Source: Marinilabiliaceae bacterium ANBcel2
GTDB taxonomy: Bacteria > Bacteroidota > Bacteroidia > Bacteroidales > Marinilabiliaceae
Assembly (NCBI GenBank): GCA_029688995.1
Contig: JARULA010000015.1
Span: forward strand, 1-43,870
Direction: 5' to 3'
DNA length: 43,870 nucleotides
Of this stretch, positions 27,701-35,280 are shown one piece after another. Both the position numbers and the translations under genes were made by a program. The notes under the pieces were generated by a model. The model was not told the DNA's origin. It saw nothing but the letters and a program-made list of their open reading frames with translations, and did no database searches. Positions within the stretch are counted from its first letter, which is position 1. Every line of letters begins with the position of its first letter.

Positions 27701-27870
27701 ATATCAGTAATTGTTCCCGTAGAAGTTCCTTTTACCATAACACTAACTCCAGGTATCACTTCACCATCAGCAGCTGATGTTACGGTTCCGTTAACCGTCA
27801 TTTGCTGTGCATGTCCCCAAAATGTAGTGAGGAGCATAAGCAAAATTAATAATGCATAATTTTTTTTCAT
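24703..27870 (-). CDS. susC: SusC-family TonB-dependent outer-membrane transporter
   Basis: A 1055-residue SusC/RagA transporter. A signal peptide (cleavage near GHAQ) is followed by a carboxypeptidase-regulatory-like domain (about 24-100, TVTSAADGEVIPGVSVMVKG), a TonB box (DEVVVVGYGVQRR), the plug (GRVSGVQITQSSGQPG, DPLYIVDGMAVEGG) and a 22-strand barrel ending with a terminal Phe. The length is normal. It heads the operon susC-susD-PKD lipoprotein-GH16, with a strong promoter match at 27953-27985 and a direct repeat upstream. It imports oligosaccharides across the outer membrane with TonB energy. No anti-sigma-interacting N-terminal extension is visible, so regulation by a SusC-coupled ECF sigma system is unlikely. 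Confidence 0.96.
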   Translation of the reverse strand: MKKNYALLILLMLLTTFWGHAQQMTVNGTVTSAADGEVIPGVSVMVKGTSTGTITDIDGNYSIGVDEGDILEFSFIGMERQEVEVTSSVIDVTLYESYTDLDEVVVVGYGVQRRSVITAAISGVSSDDLENSTPSRIEDVLKGRVSGVQITQSSGQPGAASQVRIRGAGTVNNSDPLYIVDGMAVEGGIGYLNPTDIESVEVLKDAASAAVYGARAANGVVLITTKSGSDGPATVNYDFSYGWQNPWTKRSVLDATEYMTIMNEMNRNDGGVAPYSSDDIANAGSGTDWQDKTFNYDAPMQNHQVSVQGGTDRGDYFLSFGYFNQEGIVGGDYGKSNYERWSIRSNNTYTVFDVDDRDFLDKVRVGINAGYSRALSSGIETNSEFGSVLGSALMLDPTLSVYAEDPGAVLARRPHAVTDSDGRVLSLPPDGFQEISNPVGMLNAPQNSELNEDKFVASFWGELDIIDGLRFRTSYGTDLAFWGNDGYTFEHFLASQGGDFTQSHVFSNMHREFRWQWENTLTYDFSIDNMHNFTLLAGQSSMERTLRNLGGDNYELLEADPDKAVINYGIADPDLQRTWGGTGGATAHTLASYFGRLDYNFDETYMLQATVRRDGSSNFGPENKWGVFPSVSLGWNITNESFMDARPEFIDHLRIRASWGINGNERIPAFAYTSLMDGGQNYYFGVDDSEADSEMTMEYGSSPSQLANPDLKWEETEQINFGFEARLFGSAVTFGLDYFEKTTDGMLMHQPIPAYVGKGAPWANAGEMTNSGWEIELGYRGSAGEFSYSVNANASYLNNELINLGNESGEAIYESMDATGVGPYVKGMNGEVFPFFYGFKTDGVFQNQEEVDNYVNDNGERLQPNARPGDVRFVDYNNDGSIDDDDRTKIGKGMPDWTFGLNVNADWRNFDLSMFWQGTYGNDIFDYSMRGDIPAANRPSWILERWTGEGTSDHYPRVTRSNPNENWRSSELYIKDGSYIRLKNIQLGYTLPQYITERASIDRFRVFVSADNLLTITDYDGFDPELASGGYTTIGIDRGIYPQSRTVSIGANITF

Positions 27871-27952
27871 AAGTAATGAATTTGATTAGAATGTGAAAGA
27901 TTTAAGAATTAAACATTTTACTCTTTTTTTGATTTTAATCTCAATTCATTAG

Positions 27953-27985
27953 CAAACTTATGGCTAACTGTTAACAAAACACAAA
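27953..27985 (-). promoter_or_regulatory. Promoter of the susC operon
   Basis: On the minus strand, TTTG (27982-27985), a 21-bp spacer, then TAAGTTTG (27953-27960). Both boxes match the Bacteroidota consensus. The predicted start is near 27947. Confidence 0.65.
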
Positions 27986-28018
27986 AAACAAGCACACAAA
28001 AAACTCATTTTGCTTTAA

Positions 28019-28040
28019 AAAAACCTCACAAAAACCTCAC
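28019..28040. repeat. 11-bp tandem direct repeat upstream of the susC promoter
   Basis: AAAAACCTCAC occurs twice head to tail (28019-28029 and 28030-28040), 34 bp upstream of the -33 box. The 11-bp period equals one helical turn, so it could be a binding site for an activator that stacks on one DNA face. Function is inferred. Confidence 0.5.
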
Positions 28041-28159
28041 CTCTCAAAATTTAAACCACTAATAATCAAAACTTAAACAATCGTAACTATCTCTACAAAT
28101 AAATTTTTACCAACTCACAATTAGAAAAAATGCCATTTTATTTTTTTAACACTCAAACA

Positions 28160-28201
28160 AAAAAAAGCTGAGATAGCATTCCCACTATCTCAGCTTTTTT
28201 T
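28160..28201 (-). terminator. Terminator of the RlmL-MaoC unit
   Basis: A stem of 17 bp including A/T runs (28160-28176 with 28185-28201; core GCTGAGATAG/CTATCTCAGC) and an 8-nt loop, followed by a T-run on the minus strand. It lies 36 nt past the MaoC stop codon. It is symmetrical and could work in both directions. Confidence 0.9.
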
Positions 28202-28236
28202 ATATAACTACGTACTATAATATCAATCTACTATAA

Positions 28237-28704
28237 TCAACTCAAAAAATGGTATAAAAAAACAATCTCGCCATCATAAGCAGGTTTTCTATTCCCCTCA
28301 ATTTCTAATTTAACGCCAATATTAGCCTTAGTAACTCCACGAAGATTAACAACATTTTTTACTTTAGCTACTAATCTCACTTTATCGTTTACTTTAACAG
28401 GCTGGTTAAATTTAAACTTTTCAATACCGTAATTAACCTGTAGTTTAAGGTTATTAACTTCAACTATCTGATCCCACAAATATGGTAATAGTGATAAGGT
28501 TAAATATCCATGAGCAATAACATCTCCAAACGGAGACTCCTTTTTTGCTCTTTCAGGATTAGTATGAATCCATTGATGATCTAATGTTGCCTCAGCAAAA
28601 AGATTTATTTGCTCCTGAGTAAATTGGTGATATTTTGAACATCCCAATTCAGAACCCATTAACTTTTCAAGATCTTCATAGCTACTTATAACAACTTTAC
28701 TCAT
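28237..28704 (-). CDS. MaoC-like (R)-specific enoyl-CoA hydratase-type hotdog protein
   Basis: A 155-residue MaoC dehydratase-domain protein. The ATG at 28704 is chosen (MSKVVISSYEDLEKL) because the longer open frame overlaps the upstream methyltransferase gene and has no family-like sequence. Typical motifs are present: FTQEQINLFAEATLDHQWIHTNPERA with the catalytic Asp/His pair, and FGDVIAHGYLTLSLLPYL. The family hydrates trans-2-enoyl-CoA, but many bacterial members have no proven substrate. It starts 10 nt after the methyltransferase gene stop, so the two are co-transcribed. Confidence 0.92.
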   Translation of the reverse strand: MSKVVISSYEDLEKLMGSELGCSKYHQFTQEQINLFAEATLDHQWIHTNPERAKKESPFGDVIAHGYLTLSLLPYLWDQIVEVNNLKLQVNYGIEKFKFNQPVKVNDKVRLVAKVKNVVNLRGVTKANIGVKLEIEGNRKPAYDGEIVFLYHFLS

Positions 28705-28714
28705 AATATATAAT

Positions 28715-29875
28715 TTAATTTTTGATAATATGTTTAACCCGATTAACTCTCTTTGTACCCCGGTAGAGACTGAACTTTTGAAAACTACACTCCAAAGCAC
28801 CATTAAAAAGAGTCACTTTTTTATCGGGTTTTAATCCTACACTATCTAAAGCATCCCTGTTTGAACTAATTATCCATGCTTCCCATCCCGAAAACTTACT
28901 CTTTAACCTCTCACCAATCCCCGAGTATAGCTTAACAACATCGGCCGACCTTAACCTCTCATCGTAGGGAGGATTCATAATTATCATCCCTTCTCGTCCG
29001 GTTCGCACTGCATCTGAAAAAGAGTTAACATTAAAATTAATATACTGTTTAATTCCAAAGTCAAGAGCCGACTGCCGGGAGATATCGATTGATTTAACCG
29101 AAATATCACTGCCATTAATTCTCGCCTCGGGAGTAGAAATTTTTCTCTTCGCATCATTATAAATTTTTTCCCATAACTCTGGCTCATAATCTTTCCATCG
29201 CTGAAAAGCAAACTCTTTGCGCTTAAAATTGGGTGCAATATTTGCGGCAATCATAGCAGCTTCCATAACAATAGTACCTGAGCCACACATAGGATCAAAA
29301 AACGTCATCTTTTTATCCCAGTCCGAGATTAAAATCATCCCTGCAGCCAAAACCTCATTTATAGGAGCCGGATGCTCTTTTGTACGATATCCCCTTCTAT
29401 TTAAAGATTCTCCCGAACTATCGATTGAAACTGTAAATTGATCTTCGACAACATGAACATTAAAAATAGTGTTAGGTCTTTTAAGATCTACCGAAGGTCG
29501 TTTACCGGTTGTCTCGCGAAAACGGTCACATATCGCATCTTTAAACTTATAGGCAACATACTTTGAATGCGTAAAATATTTAGAAAATACAACAGGATCA
29601 ATAGCAAGAGTATCTTCATTACTCATTAAGTGAGACCAGTCAATCTCTTTAACTTTATTGTATAGTTGATCTTCATTACACGCTTTAAATTTAATTTCAG
29701 GTTTAAGAACCCGCAATGCTGTCCTCGACCACAAATTGACTCTATACAACAACTCTTTATCTCCTGTAAAAGTAACTGCACGATTTACAGGTTCTACATT
29801 ATCTGCTCCAAGATCTTTAAGCTCCTGAGCCAATACATCTTCTAAACCATGAAAAGTTTTTGCAACAAACTCCAA
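28715..29875 (-). CDS. rlmL: THUMP-domain class I RNA methyltransferase (RlmL N-terminal-like, 23S rRNA m2G)
   Basis: A 386-residue SAM-dependent methyltransferase. An N-terminal ferredoxin-like/THUMP RNA-binding region (about 1-155) is followed by the catalytic fold with SAM motif FFDPMCGSGTIVMEAAMIA and the amino-methyltransferase motif IIMNPPYDERL. This matches the m2G2445-methylating half of E. coli RlmL; the second (RlmK) half is absent, as is usual outside gammaproteobacteria. The exact rRNA position is inferred. It is followed by the MaoC gene at 10 nt and preceded by the PHP gene at about 90 nt on the same strand. Confidence 0.9.
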   Translation of the reverse strand: MEFVAKTFHGLEDVLAQELKDLGADNVEPVNRAVTFTGDKELLYRVNLWSRTALRVLKPEIKFKACNEDQLYNKVKEIDWSHLMSNEDTLAIDPVVFSKYFTHSKYVAYKFKDAICDRFRETTGKRPSVDLKRPNTIFNVHVVEDQFTVSIDSSGESLNRRGYRTKEHPAPINEVLAAGMILISDWDKKMTFFDPMCGSGTIVMEAAMIAANIAPNFKRKEFAFQRWKDYEPELWEKIYNDAKRKISTPEARINGSDISVKSIDISRQSALDFGIKQYINFNVNSFSDAVRTGREGMIIMNPPYDERLRSADVVKLYSGIGERLKSKFSGWEAWIISSNRDALDSVGLKPDKKVTLFNGALECSFQKFSLYRGTKRVNRVKHIIKN

Positions 29876-29965
29876 AACAGTAAATATTAATTAATAAAAT
29901 ATATGAATAAATAGTTTTTCTTAATATTTGAATAGATAGAACTATTGATATAAAAAAAAGCATCT

Positions 29966-30856
29966 CTATAAGCACTCATGATCAATAAAAGTTTTATCTG
30001 AAAACAGAACACCTTTTTTTGTAAGCGATACCGGTTCAAAACCCGATCCACTCCATTCCCACACCTCTTTATAATCACTTTCCAGTAAAAGAGATGCCGC
30101 TTCTCTAAATCCTGCTATCACCTTTTCAGGATTATGTACATCACTATTAATAGTAACAGGAATCCCGTTTTGATGCATCCATTTAAAGTGATTTTTAGAT
30201 GGAAAAAAGAGATCGGCCCGTTCATAATACTTAGTATTTATCTCAACAATAACACCTTTCTCTTTAGCAAGGATAAGAGTATCATAAACCATATTTTTAT
30301 ACCATTGCTGCTTCTCATCAAACAGGAAACCAACCAGATTATGAAACCTTATTTTATCCATATGGCCTAAAATGTCGGGAGGCTGATTATTTAACATCTC
30401 CTGTTGTAATTCAAAATAACGCTCAACAGCTCTTTTAACATTACCATCAAATATATATGTAACACCTTTCAAAAAGTCATCAAAACTATCATCAATAGAC
30501 CAGTGATCACCATTTTTAAATTTATCAACATAGTGAACCGATCCAATAGTATAATCAAGCTTACTGTTCTTTATTAGTGGATGATTAACTCCCGTAACCC
30601 CCGGGATATAATCCACCTCCAACGATTTAAGTATCAACAGATCTCCATAATGTTTTAGTTTCAACTCATCTATACGTTGCAGATATTCCGGCAACTTTTC
30701 AACCGGCATTGTCCAGTCTGTCTTAAAAGGCACAGGAGCATGAGATGAAAACCCTAACACTTTAACCCCTTTATCTATAGCCTCCTTAATATATTGCGAA
30801 GGAGAACCTTTTCCATCACAATAATAACAATGACTATGGTAACTACTCCAACTCAT
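29966..30856 (-). CDS. PHP-domain phosphatase (histidinol-phosphatase family)
   Basis: A 296-residue PHP-superfamily hydrolase. Metal ligands are visible in order: the YHSHCYYCDG N-terminal His-x-His, GFSSHAPVP, the Glu in LKSLEVDYIPG, HYVD, DILGHMDKIR, and NSDVHNP near the C-terminus. This layout is that of HisJ/YcdX-like histidinol-phosphatases; the Cys-rich YCDG turn is common in the family. No other his gene is nearby, so the substrate may be different. The ATG at 30856 is used; an in-frame TTG two codons upstream is less likely. Confidence 0.87.
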   Translation of the reverse strand: MSWSSYHSHCYYCDGKGSPSQYIKEAIDKGVKVLGFSSHAPVPFKTDWTMPVEKLPEYLQRIDELKLKHYGDLLILKSLEVDYIPGVTGVNHPLIKNSKLDYTIGSVHYVDKFKNGDHWSIDDSFDDFLKGVTYIFDGNVKRAVERYFELQQEMLNNQPPDILGHMDKIRFHNLVGFLFDEKQQWYKNMVYDTLILAKEKGVIVEINTKYYERADLFFPSKNHFKWMHQNGIPVTINSDVHNPEKVIAGFREAASLLLESDYKEVWEWSGSGFEPVSLTKKGVLFSDKTFIDHECL

Positions 30857-30953
30857 AGGCAATTAGTTAAAAAATTCAATCAAAGTAAGTGAAAATTGTT
30901 TAATTAGTAAAACTCTTTTTTTAAGTAGTATCTATTATCAAATCAAAAAAAGT

Positions 30954-30961
30954 TACTTTTG
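30954..30961 (+). promoter_or_regulatory. Candidate -7 element for prfC
   Basis: TACTTTTG matches TAnnTTTG, 22 bp before the prfC ATG. No TTG box at the usual distance is seen in the AT-rich upstream sequence. Confidence 0.42.
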
Positions 30962-30983
30962 TTCTCCATAAAAAAACAGTTTA

Positions 30984-32561
30984 ATGAATTTAACACAAGA
31001 GATAAATAGAAGAAGAACTTTTGGAATAATTAGTCATCCCGATGCCGGTAAAACAACGCTCACCGAAAAGCTGCTTCTTTTTGGAGGTGCTATCCATGTT
31101 GCGGGCGCAGTAAAATCAAATAAAATAAAAAAAAGTGCGACCTCTGATTTTATGGAGATAGAAAAACAGAGAGGGATTTCTGTAGCAACATCAGTTATGG
31201 GATTTGAATATAAAGGGTATAAAGTCAATATACTTGACACGCCCGGACACGAAGATTTTGCAGAGGATACCTATCGTACCTTAACAGCTGTCGACAGTAC
31301 TATTATTGTAATAGATGCAGCCAAAGGAGTAGAAAAGCAGACACGAAAATTAATGGAGGTTTGTCGCATGAGAAATACTCCTGTTATGGTTTTTATTAAC
31401 AAGCTTGATCGCCCCGGTAAAGATCCTTTTGAACTGTTAGATGAGATAGAATCAGAGCTCAGCATAGATGTTCGTCCGCTTGCCTGGCCTATAGGGGACG
31501 GAGAAAACTTTAAAGGGGTTTACAATATATTTGATAAAAGTCTATACCTATTTTCTCCAAATAAACAAACACGTGAGGAAGGGATAAAAATAAAAGATAC
31601 CACCGATCCTCTTCTATCTGAATACATAGGTGAAGAAACTTCTCAACAGTTAAATGAAGAGATCGAACTAATAGAGGGGGTTTACTCTCAATTTGATATT
31701 AACGAGTATAAAAAAGGGAAACTTGCACCGGTATTTTTTGGTAGTGCCCTAAATAACTTTGGTGTAACAGAATTGCTTCATGCATTTTTAGAGATAGCCC
31801 CATCTCCTTTACCATCAAAAAGCGATCAACGTGAGGTTCAGCCAAATGAAGATAAGTTTACAGGGTTTGTTTTTAAGATTCATGCCAACATGGATCCAAA
31901 CCATCGTAACCGTTTGGCATTCATTAAAATCTGTTCCGGAAAATTTGTAAGAAACAGAAACTATTTACACGTGCGCCTTGGTAAGCAGATGAAATTTAGC
32001 AGTCCGACAGCCTTCATGGCCGAAAAAAAAGAGATTATAGATGAAGCATATCCCGGTGATATTATAGGAATTCCCGATTCTGGAAATTTTAAAATAGGAG
32101 ACACCATTACTCAAGGAGAAAAATTTATGTACAAAGGTTTGCCCAGCTTTTCTCCTGAGCTTTTCAGATATATTGAAAACGCAGATCCCATGAAATCCAA
32201 ACAGCTGGCCAAAGGCATTGATCAGCTTATGGATGAAGGAGTAGCCCAACTTTTTATAAACCAGTATAACGGTCGCAAAATTATTGGTACTGTAGGAGCT
32301 CTTCAATTTGAAGTAATACAGCACCGACTTTTAAATGAATATGGTGCATCATGTCGCTATGAGCCAATAAATCTTCATAAAGCCTGTTGGATACAATCTA
32401 ACGATCAAAAACAGCTTGAGGAGTTTAAAAAACGAAAAACACAATATATGGCCAAAGATAAGTACGGCAGAGATGTTTTTCTTGCTGATTCGGCATATAT
32501 GTTACAAATGGCACAAGAAGGCTTTGACAAAATCAACTTCTACTTCACATCAGAATTTTAA
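30984..32561 (+). CDS. prfC: Peptide chain release factor 3
   Basis: A 525-residue translational GTPase that recycles RF1/RF2 from the ribosome after termination. G1 is [15 protein letters not shown], the switch I threonine region is [15 protein letters not shown]3 is [14 protein letters not shown] and G4 is [10 protein letters not shown]. The length is close to E. coli RF3 (529), and the RF3-type [26 protein letters not shown] segment separates it from EF-G. Domains 2 and 3 and the C-terminal RF3 domain are complete. It is divergent from the PHP gene and followed by a gene with its own promoter inside the gap. Confidence 0.97.
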   Translation: MNLTQEINRRRTFGIISHPDAGKTTLTEKLLLFGGAIHVAGAVKSNKIKKSATSDFMEIEKQRGISVATSVMGFEYKGYKVNILDTPGHEDFAEDTYRTLTAVDSTIIVIDAAKGVEKQTRKLMEVCRMRNTPVMVFINKLDRPGKDPFELLDEIESELSIDVRPLAWPIGDGENFKGVYNIFDKSLYLFSPNKQTREEGIKIKDTTDPLLSEYIGEETSQQLNEEIELIEGVYSQFDINEYKKGKLAPVFFGSALNNFGVTELLHAFLEIAPSPLPSKSDQREVQPNEDKFTGFVFKIHANMDPNHRNRLAFIKICSGKFVRNRNYLHVRLGKQMKFSSPTAFMAEKKEIIDEAYPGDIIGIPDSGNFKIGDTITQGEKFMYKGLPSFSPELFRYIENADPMKSKQLAKGIDQLMDEGVAQLFINQYNGRKIIGTVGALQFEVIQHRLLNEYGASCRYEPINLHKACWIQSNDQKQLEEFKKRKTQYMAKDKYGRDVFLADSAYMLQMAQEGFDKINFYFTSEF

Positions 32562-32567
32562 TCCCTG

Positions 32568-32598
32568 TTTGACATTATCGGGGAATAAAGTAACTTTG
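32568..32598 (+). promoter_or_regulatory. Promoter of the thioesterase-UPF0316 unit
   Basis: TTTG (32568-32571), a 19-bp spacer and TAACTTTG (32591-32598) fit the Bacteroidota promoter closely. It starts 7 bp after the prfC stop codon and gives a leader of about 25 nt. Confidence 0.62.
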
Positions 32599-32630
32599 AT
32601 TAAAAGCGGTAAAATCAAAACAGCATTCAA

Positions 32631-33050
32631 ATGAAGGGTAATATTGGTAACATAGAAGAAGGATTAAGGTTAACATTGGAAAAGCGAGTAAAAGAAGGTG
32701 ATTTAGCCTCTTCAAAAGAGACATCTGATGTTAAGGCTTTATCAACTTCAGCATTAATAAGTTTTGTTGAAAAAGCTGTTAATACATTAATCAATCCATA
32801 TTTAGAAACAGATATAACAACAGTAAGTTCCGAAATTAATATAAAACACTTTAAACCTGTTTTTATTAACGAGCTTATAAGATGCTTAGTGCACCTTAAG
32901 TATATTGATAAAAACGAACTGTTTTTTGATGTATCAATTTTAGATAAAAATCATGATCCTGTAGCAATAGGCGCACATCACAGATATATTGTTAATATAA
33001 ACAAATTTGAATCCTCTCTAATTTCAAAACTAAACAGATCAAAAGATTAA
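32631..33050 (+). CDS. FlK-family hotdog thioesterase
   Basis: A 139-residue hotdog-fold protein of the fluoroacetyl-CoA thioesterase-like family. The FlK catalytic set is recognisable with a constant offset of three: Thr39 and Glu47 in LSTSALISFVEKA and His73 in INIKHFKPV, corresponding to Thr42, Glu50 and His76 of Streptomyces cattleya FlK. The closing segment AIGAHHRYIVN is also family-typical. Most relatives are not thought to act on fluoroacetyl-CoA; a general acyl-CoA clearing role is likely, and the substrate is unknown. It has its own promoter and is followed by the UPF0316 gene at 5 nt. Confidence 0.85.
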   Translation: MKGNIGNIEEGLRLTLEKRVKEGDLASSKETSDVKALSTSALISFVEKAVNTLINPYLETDITTVSSEINIKHFKPVFINELIRCLVHLKYIDKNELFFDVSILDKNHDPVAIGAHHRYIVNINKFESSLISKLNRSKD

Positions 33051-33055
33051 ATAAA

Positions 33056-33637
33056 ATGGAATTTGCTGACAGTGCATTTTACACCTGGGTTTTATTACCA
33101 TTCTTAATTTTTATAGCCAGAGTTGCTGATGTTGCAATTGGTACTGTTCGAATAGTTTTTGTATCGAAAGGACTTAAACTGCTAGCTCCTGTATTGGGGT
33201 TTTTCGAAATATTTATTTGGCTACTGGCAATGGGGGCAATTTTTGAAAACCTTGACAATTGGTTTTATTATGTAGCTTATTCAGGAGGGTTTGGGGTTGG
33301 AACTCTCGTTGGACTATTAATAGAAGACAGATTGGCAATAGGGTTTATCAACATGAGGATTATCACTACAACCCCTGGTGATGCTCTTATTAAAAGGTTG
33401 TCCAATGAAGGATTTGGAGTAACTGAGACGCAAGCACATGGCTCCAGAGGAAAAGTTAATATTATTTATTGTATAATAAAAAGAAGTGATTACCAAAAAG
33501 TTGCTGCAATAGTTGAAGAGTATAACCCAAAAGCTTTTCACACAATTGAAGAGGTGAAATTTGCAAAAGAGGGAGTTTTTCCAATGCGTGCAATAACTAA
33601 AAATCCGGGGTTCACACCAATGAAAGATGATAAATAA
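33056..33637 (+). CDS. UPF0316 (DUF2179/DUF5698) membrane protein
   Basis: A 193-residue inner-membrane protein with three hydrophobic segments in its first 95 residues (LLPFLIFIARVADVAIG, GFFEIFIWLLAMGAIF, YVAYSGGFGVGTLVG) and a soluble C-terminal DUF2179 domain (about 100-175). ARVADVAIGTVRIVFVSKG is a family hallmark. The function is unknown; DUF2179 domains are thought to bind a ligand. It is co-transcribed with the thioesterase and directly precedes the 6S RNA gene. Confidence 0.92.
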   Translation: MEFADSAFYTWVLLPFLIFIARVADVAIGTVRIVFVSKGLKLLAPVLGFFEIFIWLLAMGAIFENLDNWFYYVAYSGGFGVGTLVGLLIEDRLAIGFINMRIITTTPGDALIKRLSNEGFGVTETQAHGSRGKVNIIYCIIKRSDYQKVAAIVEEYNPKAFHTIEEVKFAKEGVFPMRAITKNPGFTPMKDDK

Positions 33638-33663
33638 TTTATCAAATTATACCTTTTGTATGG

Positions 33664-33694
33664 TTGCTATAAACGGATAAATAAGCTATATTTG
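33664..33694 (+). promoter_or_regulatory. Promoter of the 6S RNA gene
   Basis: TTG (33664-33666), a 20-bp spacer and TATATTTG (33687-33694). The predicted start is near 33700, shortly before the closing stem of the RNA. Confidence 0.6.
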
Positions 33695-33699
33695 TAATA

Positions 33700-33938
33700 G
33701 ATAATGTTCTTTGAATTAAATGAAAACCGTATTGGCTATATTGATTGTTAAACTCAACACTAACATAATAACGAGTTCAAACTATTTATAATAAGGACAA
33801 GCCTTAATCACTTGTGATTCAGAGGATCTCCGAATTATAAATGTACTCAATTCCTGTTTAATAGGAGTTTTATATAGTCTTTAGCCAATACGGCTCCCTT
33901 AAATAGAGCAGCCTTAAAATTTAAGGCTGCTTTTTTTT
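33700..33938 (+). ncRNA. ssrS: Probable 6S RNA (regulator of RNA polymerase)
   Basis: A non-coding transcript with its own promoter and terminator. It folds into one long interrupted rod: an 11-bp closing stem (33727-33737 with 33883-33893), an inner stem AAACTC/GAGTTT (33750-33755 with 33865-33870), a large central bubble, then an 8-bp stem TTTATAAT/ATTATAAA (33785-33792 with 33834-33841), and an apical hairpin (33802-33825, tip loop CTTG). A rod with a wide central bubble that imitates an open promoter is the mark of 6S RNA, which binds housekeeping RNA polymerase. The mature RNA is probably about 33721-33899. The call rests on structure; a different structured RNA is possible. There is no tmRNA tag frame. 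Confidence 0.7.
33907..33938 (+). terminator. Terminator of the 6S RNA gene
   Basis: A 12-13-bp stem (33907-33918 with 33920-33931; core GCAGCCTTAA/TTAAGGCTGC) followed by eight Ts on the plus strand. There is no A-run on the other side, so it acts on the plus strand only. Confidence 0.88.
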
Positions 33939-33948
33939 GTATTAATAT

Positions 33949-35262
33949 TTAAACATCCTTTAATAGAATATTATCCTGAGATTGAGCGTTAAGCTTGTCA
34001 AAAGATTCTAACACAGCACTAATACGCTTATACTCAGCAGTATCAGCAAAATGAAAATCAGAAGTTCCAAAATTCTCTATCTTTTCCAAAATACAAAACA
34101 CAGTCATTTTATTAATATCAAAAGCAGGACCATAACCTATATCTCGATCATTATCAAGAGCTAATATCTCAACTAAAATACCAGCATCTTCAAGTTTTCT
34201 TAACAGATCAGAAACCATCCTAACAGGCAATTTCAATAATGCAGATAACTCAGCAGAAGTTGGAGCTGGTTTCTCCTCACTAAAACAATCAACAATCTTT
34301 TTTACAATAAGCAAGCTAACTTTTTTTCTATATCGTAAATTAACATTGTCGGTATCATATTCATATTCAAAACTCTTTTCATTTTGGAAAGCATATGACA
34401 ATTCAGCACCAAAAAGGACTACCATCCATGATGAATGCATCCAAATCAAAAATAGTGGAAGAGCAGCAAAACTACCATATATAGCATTATATTTAGACAT
34501 ACCTACCTGGAAATAAATATAGGCAAACTGCAATAGAAGAAAAAAAGTTCCTGTAAAAACACCACCAAAAAATGCAGAAGAAAATTTAACCTTGGTATTA
34601 GGCATAATCATAAACATCAAAGCAAACACAACCCACATAAGAATATATGGCGAAGACCAAATTATAATAGGCGTGGCGATACGTCCCAAATCAAAGACCT
34701 GAATACTATTGGTTATAACTGCTATAAAACTGGAGGAGAGCATCATCAAAAAAGTAGCAATCAGCACAAAAGAGATATAATCACTAAATTTACGAACCAT
34801 TGATCGAGCTCTTGTTATATCCCATACATCGTTAAATGATTTTTCAATATTACCGAGAATTTTCATCACACTCCAAATTAGAATAACGATACCAATTCCG
34901 GCAATCATACCTCCCTGAACATTATCGAGATAACTTAAAGCAAAATCCTGAATCCAGTTTGCAACCTCTTCATGCCCAACAAGCCTATTTTCAATTTCAC
35001 GCTCTAAAGTTTCTCTAAATCCAAAACCTTTAGCAATAGCAAAAGCAAGAGCTGCAACAGGAACAACAGATATAAGAGAGTAGTAGGTTAATGCACTAGC
35101 CTTTAAAACACAATCATCACTTAAAAATCTTCGTACTGCAAGAATAAAAATTCGAACAATTCGAATTAAAATAAATTGACGCTTATCTGTGGTATCTCTA
35201 CGAATGCGCCAGATATCTCTCTGTATAAATTGTTGAAACTTAGCTATTTTCTCTTTTACCAC
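33949..35262 (-). CDS. YihY/BrkB-family inner-membrane protein with C-terminal winged helix
   Basis: A 437-residue YihY-family membrane protein. Six hydrophobic segments fill about residues 45-290, with the family motif LKASALTYYSLISVVPVAALAF. The C-terminal 140 residues hold a winged-helix-like domain (SAELSALLKLPVRMVSDLLRKLEDAGILVE), seen in longer members. The family was once called RNase BN by mistake; its true function is unknown, possibly transport. Translation starts at a GTG (35262), since no ATG lies near the conserved N-terminus and the frame upstream enters RNase P RNA. The start lies only 18 nt past the RNase P RNA 3' stem, so it is probably expressed from the rnpB promoter. Confidence 0.9.
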   Translation of the reverse strand: MVKEKIAKFQQFIQRDIWRIRRDTTDKRQFILIRIVRIFILAVRRFLSDDCVLKASALTYYSLISVVPVAALAFAIAKGFGFRETLEREIENRLVGHEEVANWIQDFALSYLDNVQGGMIAGIGIVILIWSVMKILGNIEKSFNDVWDITRARSMVRKFSDYISFVLIATFLMMLSSSFIAVITNSIQVFDLGRIATPIIIWSSPYILMWVVFALMFMIMPNTKVKFSSAFFGGVFTGTFFLLLQFAYIYFQVGMSKYNAIYGSFAALPLFLIWMHSSWMVVLFGAELSYAFQNEKSFEYEYDTDNVNLRYRKKVSLLIVKKIVDCFSEEKPAPTSAELSALLKLPVRMVSDLLRKLEDAGILVEILALDNDRDIGYGPAFDINKMTVFCILEKIENFGTSDFHFADTAEYKRISAVLESFDKLNAQSQDNILLKDV

Positions 35263-35280
35263 AGTAAAATAAATTAAATT

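Larger units (their letters stand above)
27871..28236. other. 366-bp gap upstream of susC
   Basis: This AT-rich gap holds the susC leader (about 77 nt), the susC promoter (27953-27985), an 11-bp direct repeat (28019-28040) and the terminator of the next unit (28160-28201). I see no open reading frame or tRNA. The stretch 28041-28159 shows no structure I can name. Confidence 0.7.

Noticed and set aside
28705-28803. Longer N-terminus for the MaoC protein
   Set aside because: The extension overlaps the end of the methyltransferase gene and has no similarity to the family; the ATG at 28704 starts the conserved part.
32416-32634. A 72-codon frame over the end of prfC
   Set aside because: It overlaps conserved RF3 coding sequence and the promoter of the next gene, with no family-like pattern.
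33949-35262. Calling the YihY protein RNase BN because it is next to RNase P RNA
   Set aside because: The RNase BN name for this family was a historical error; the protein is a polytopic membrane protein with no nuclease motif.
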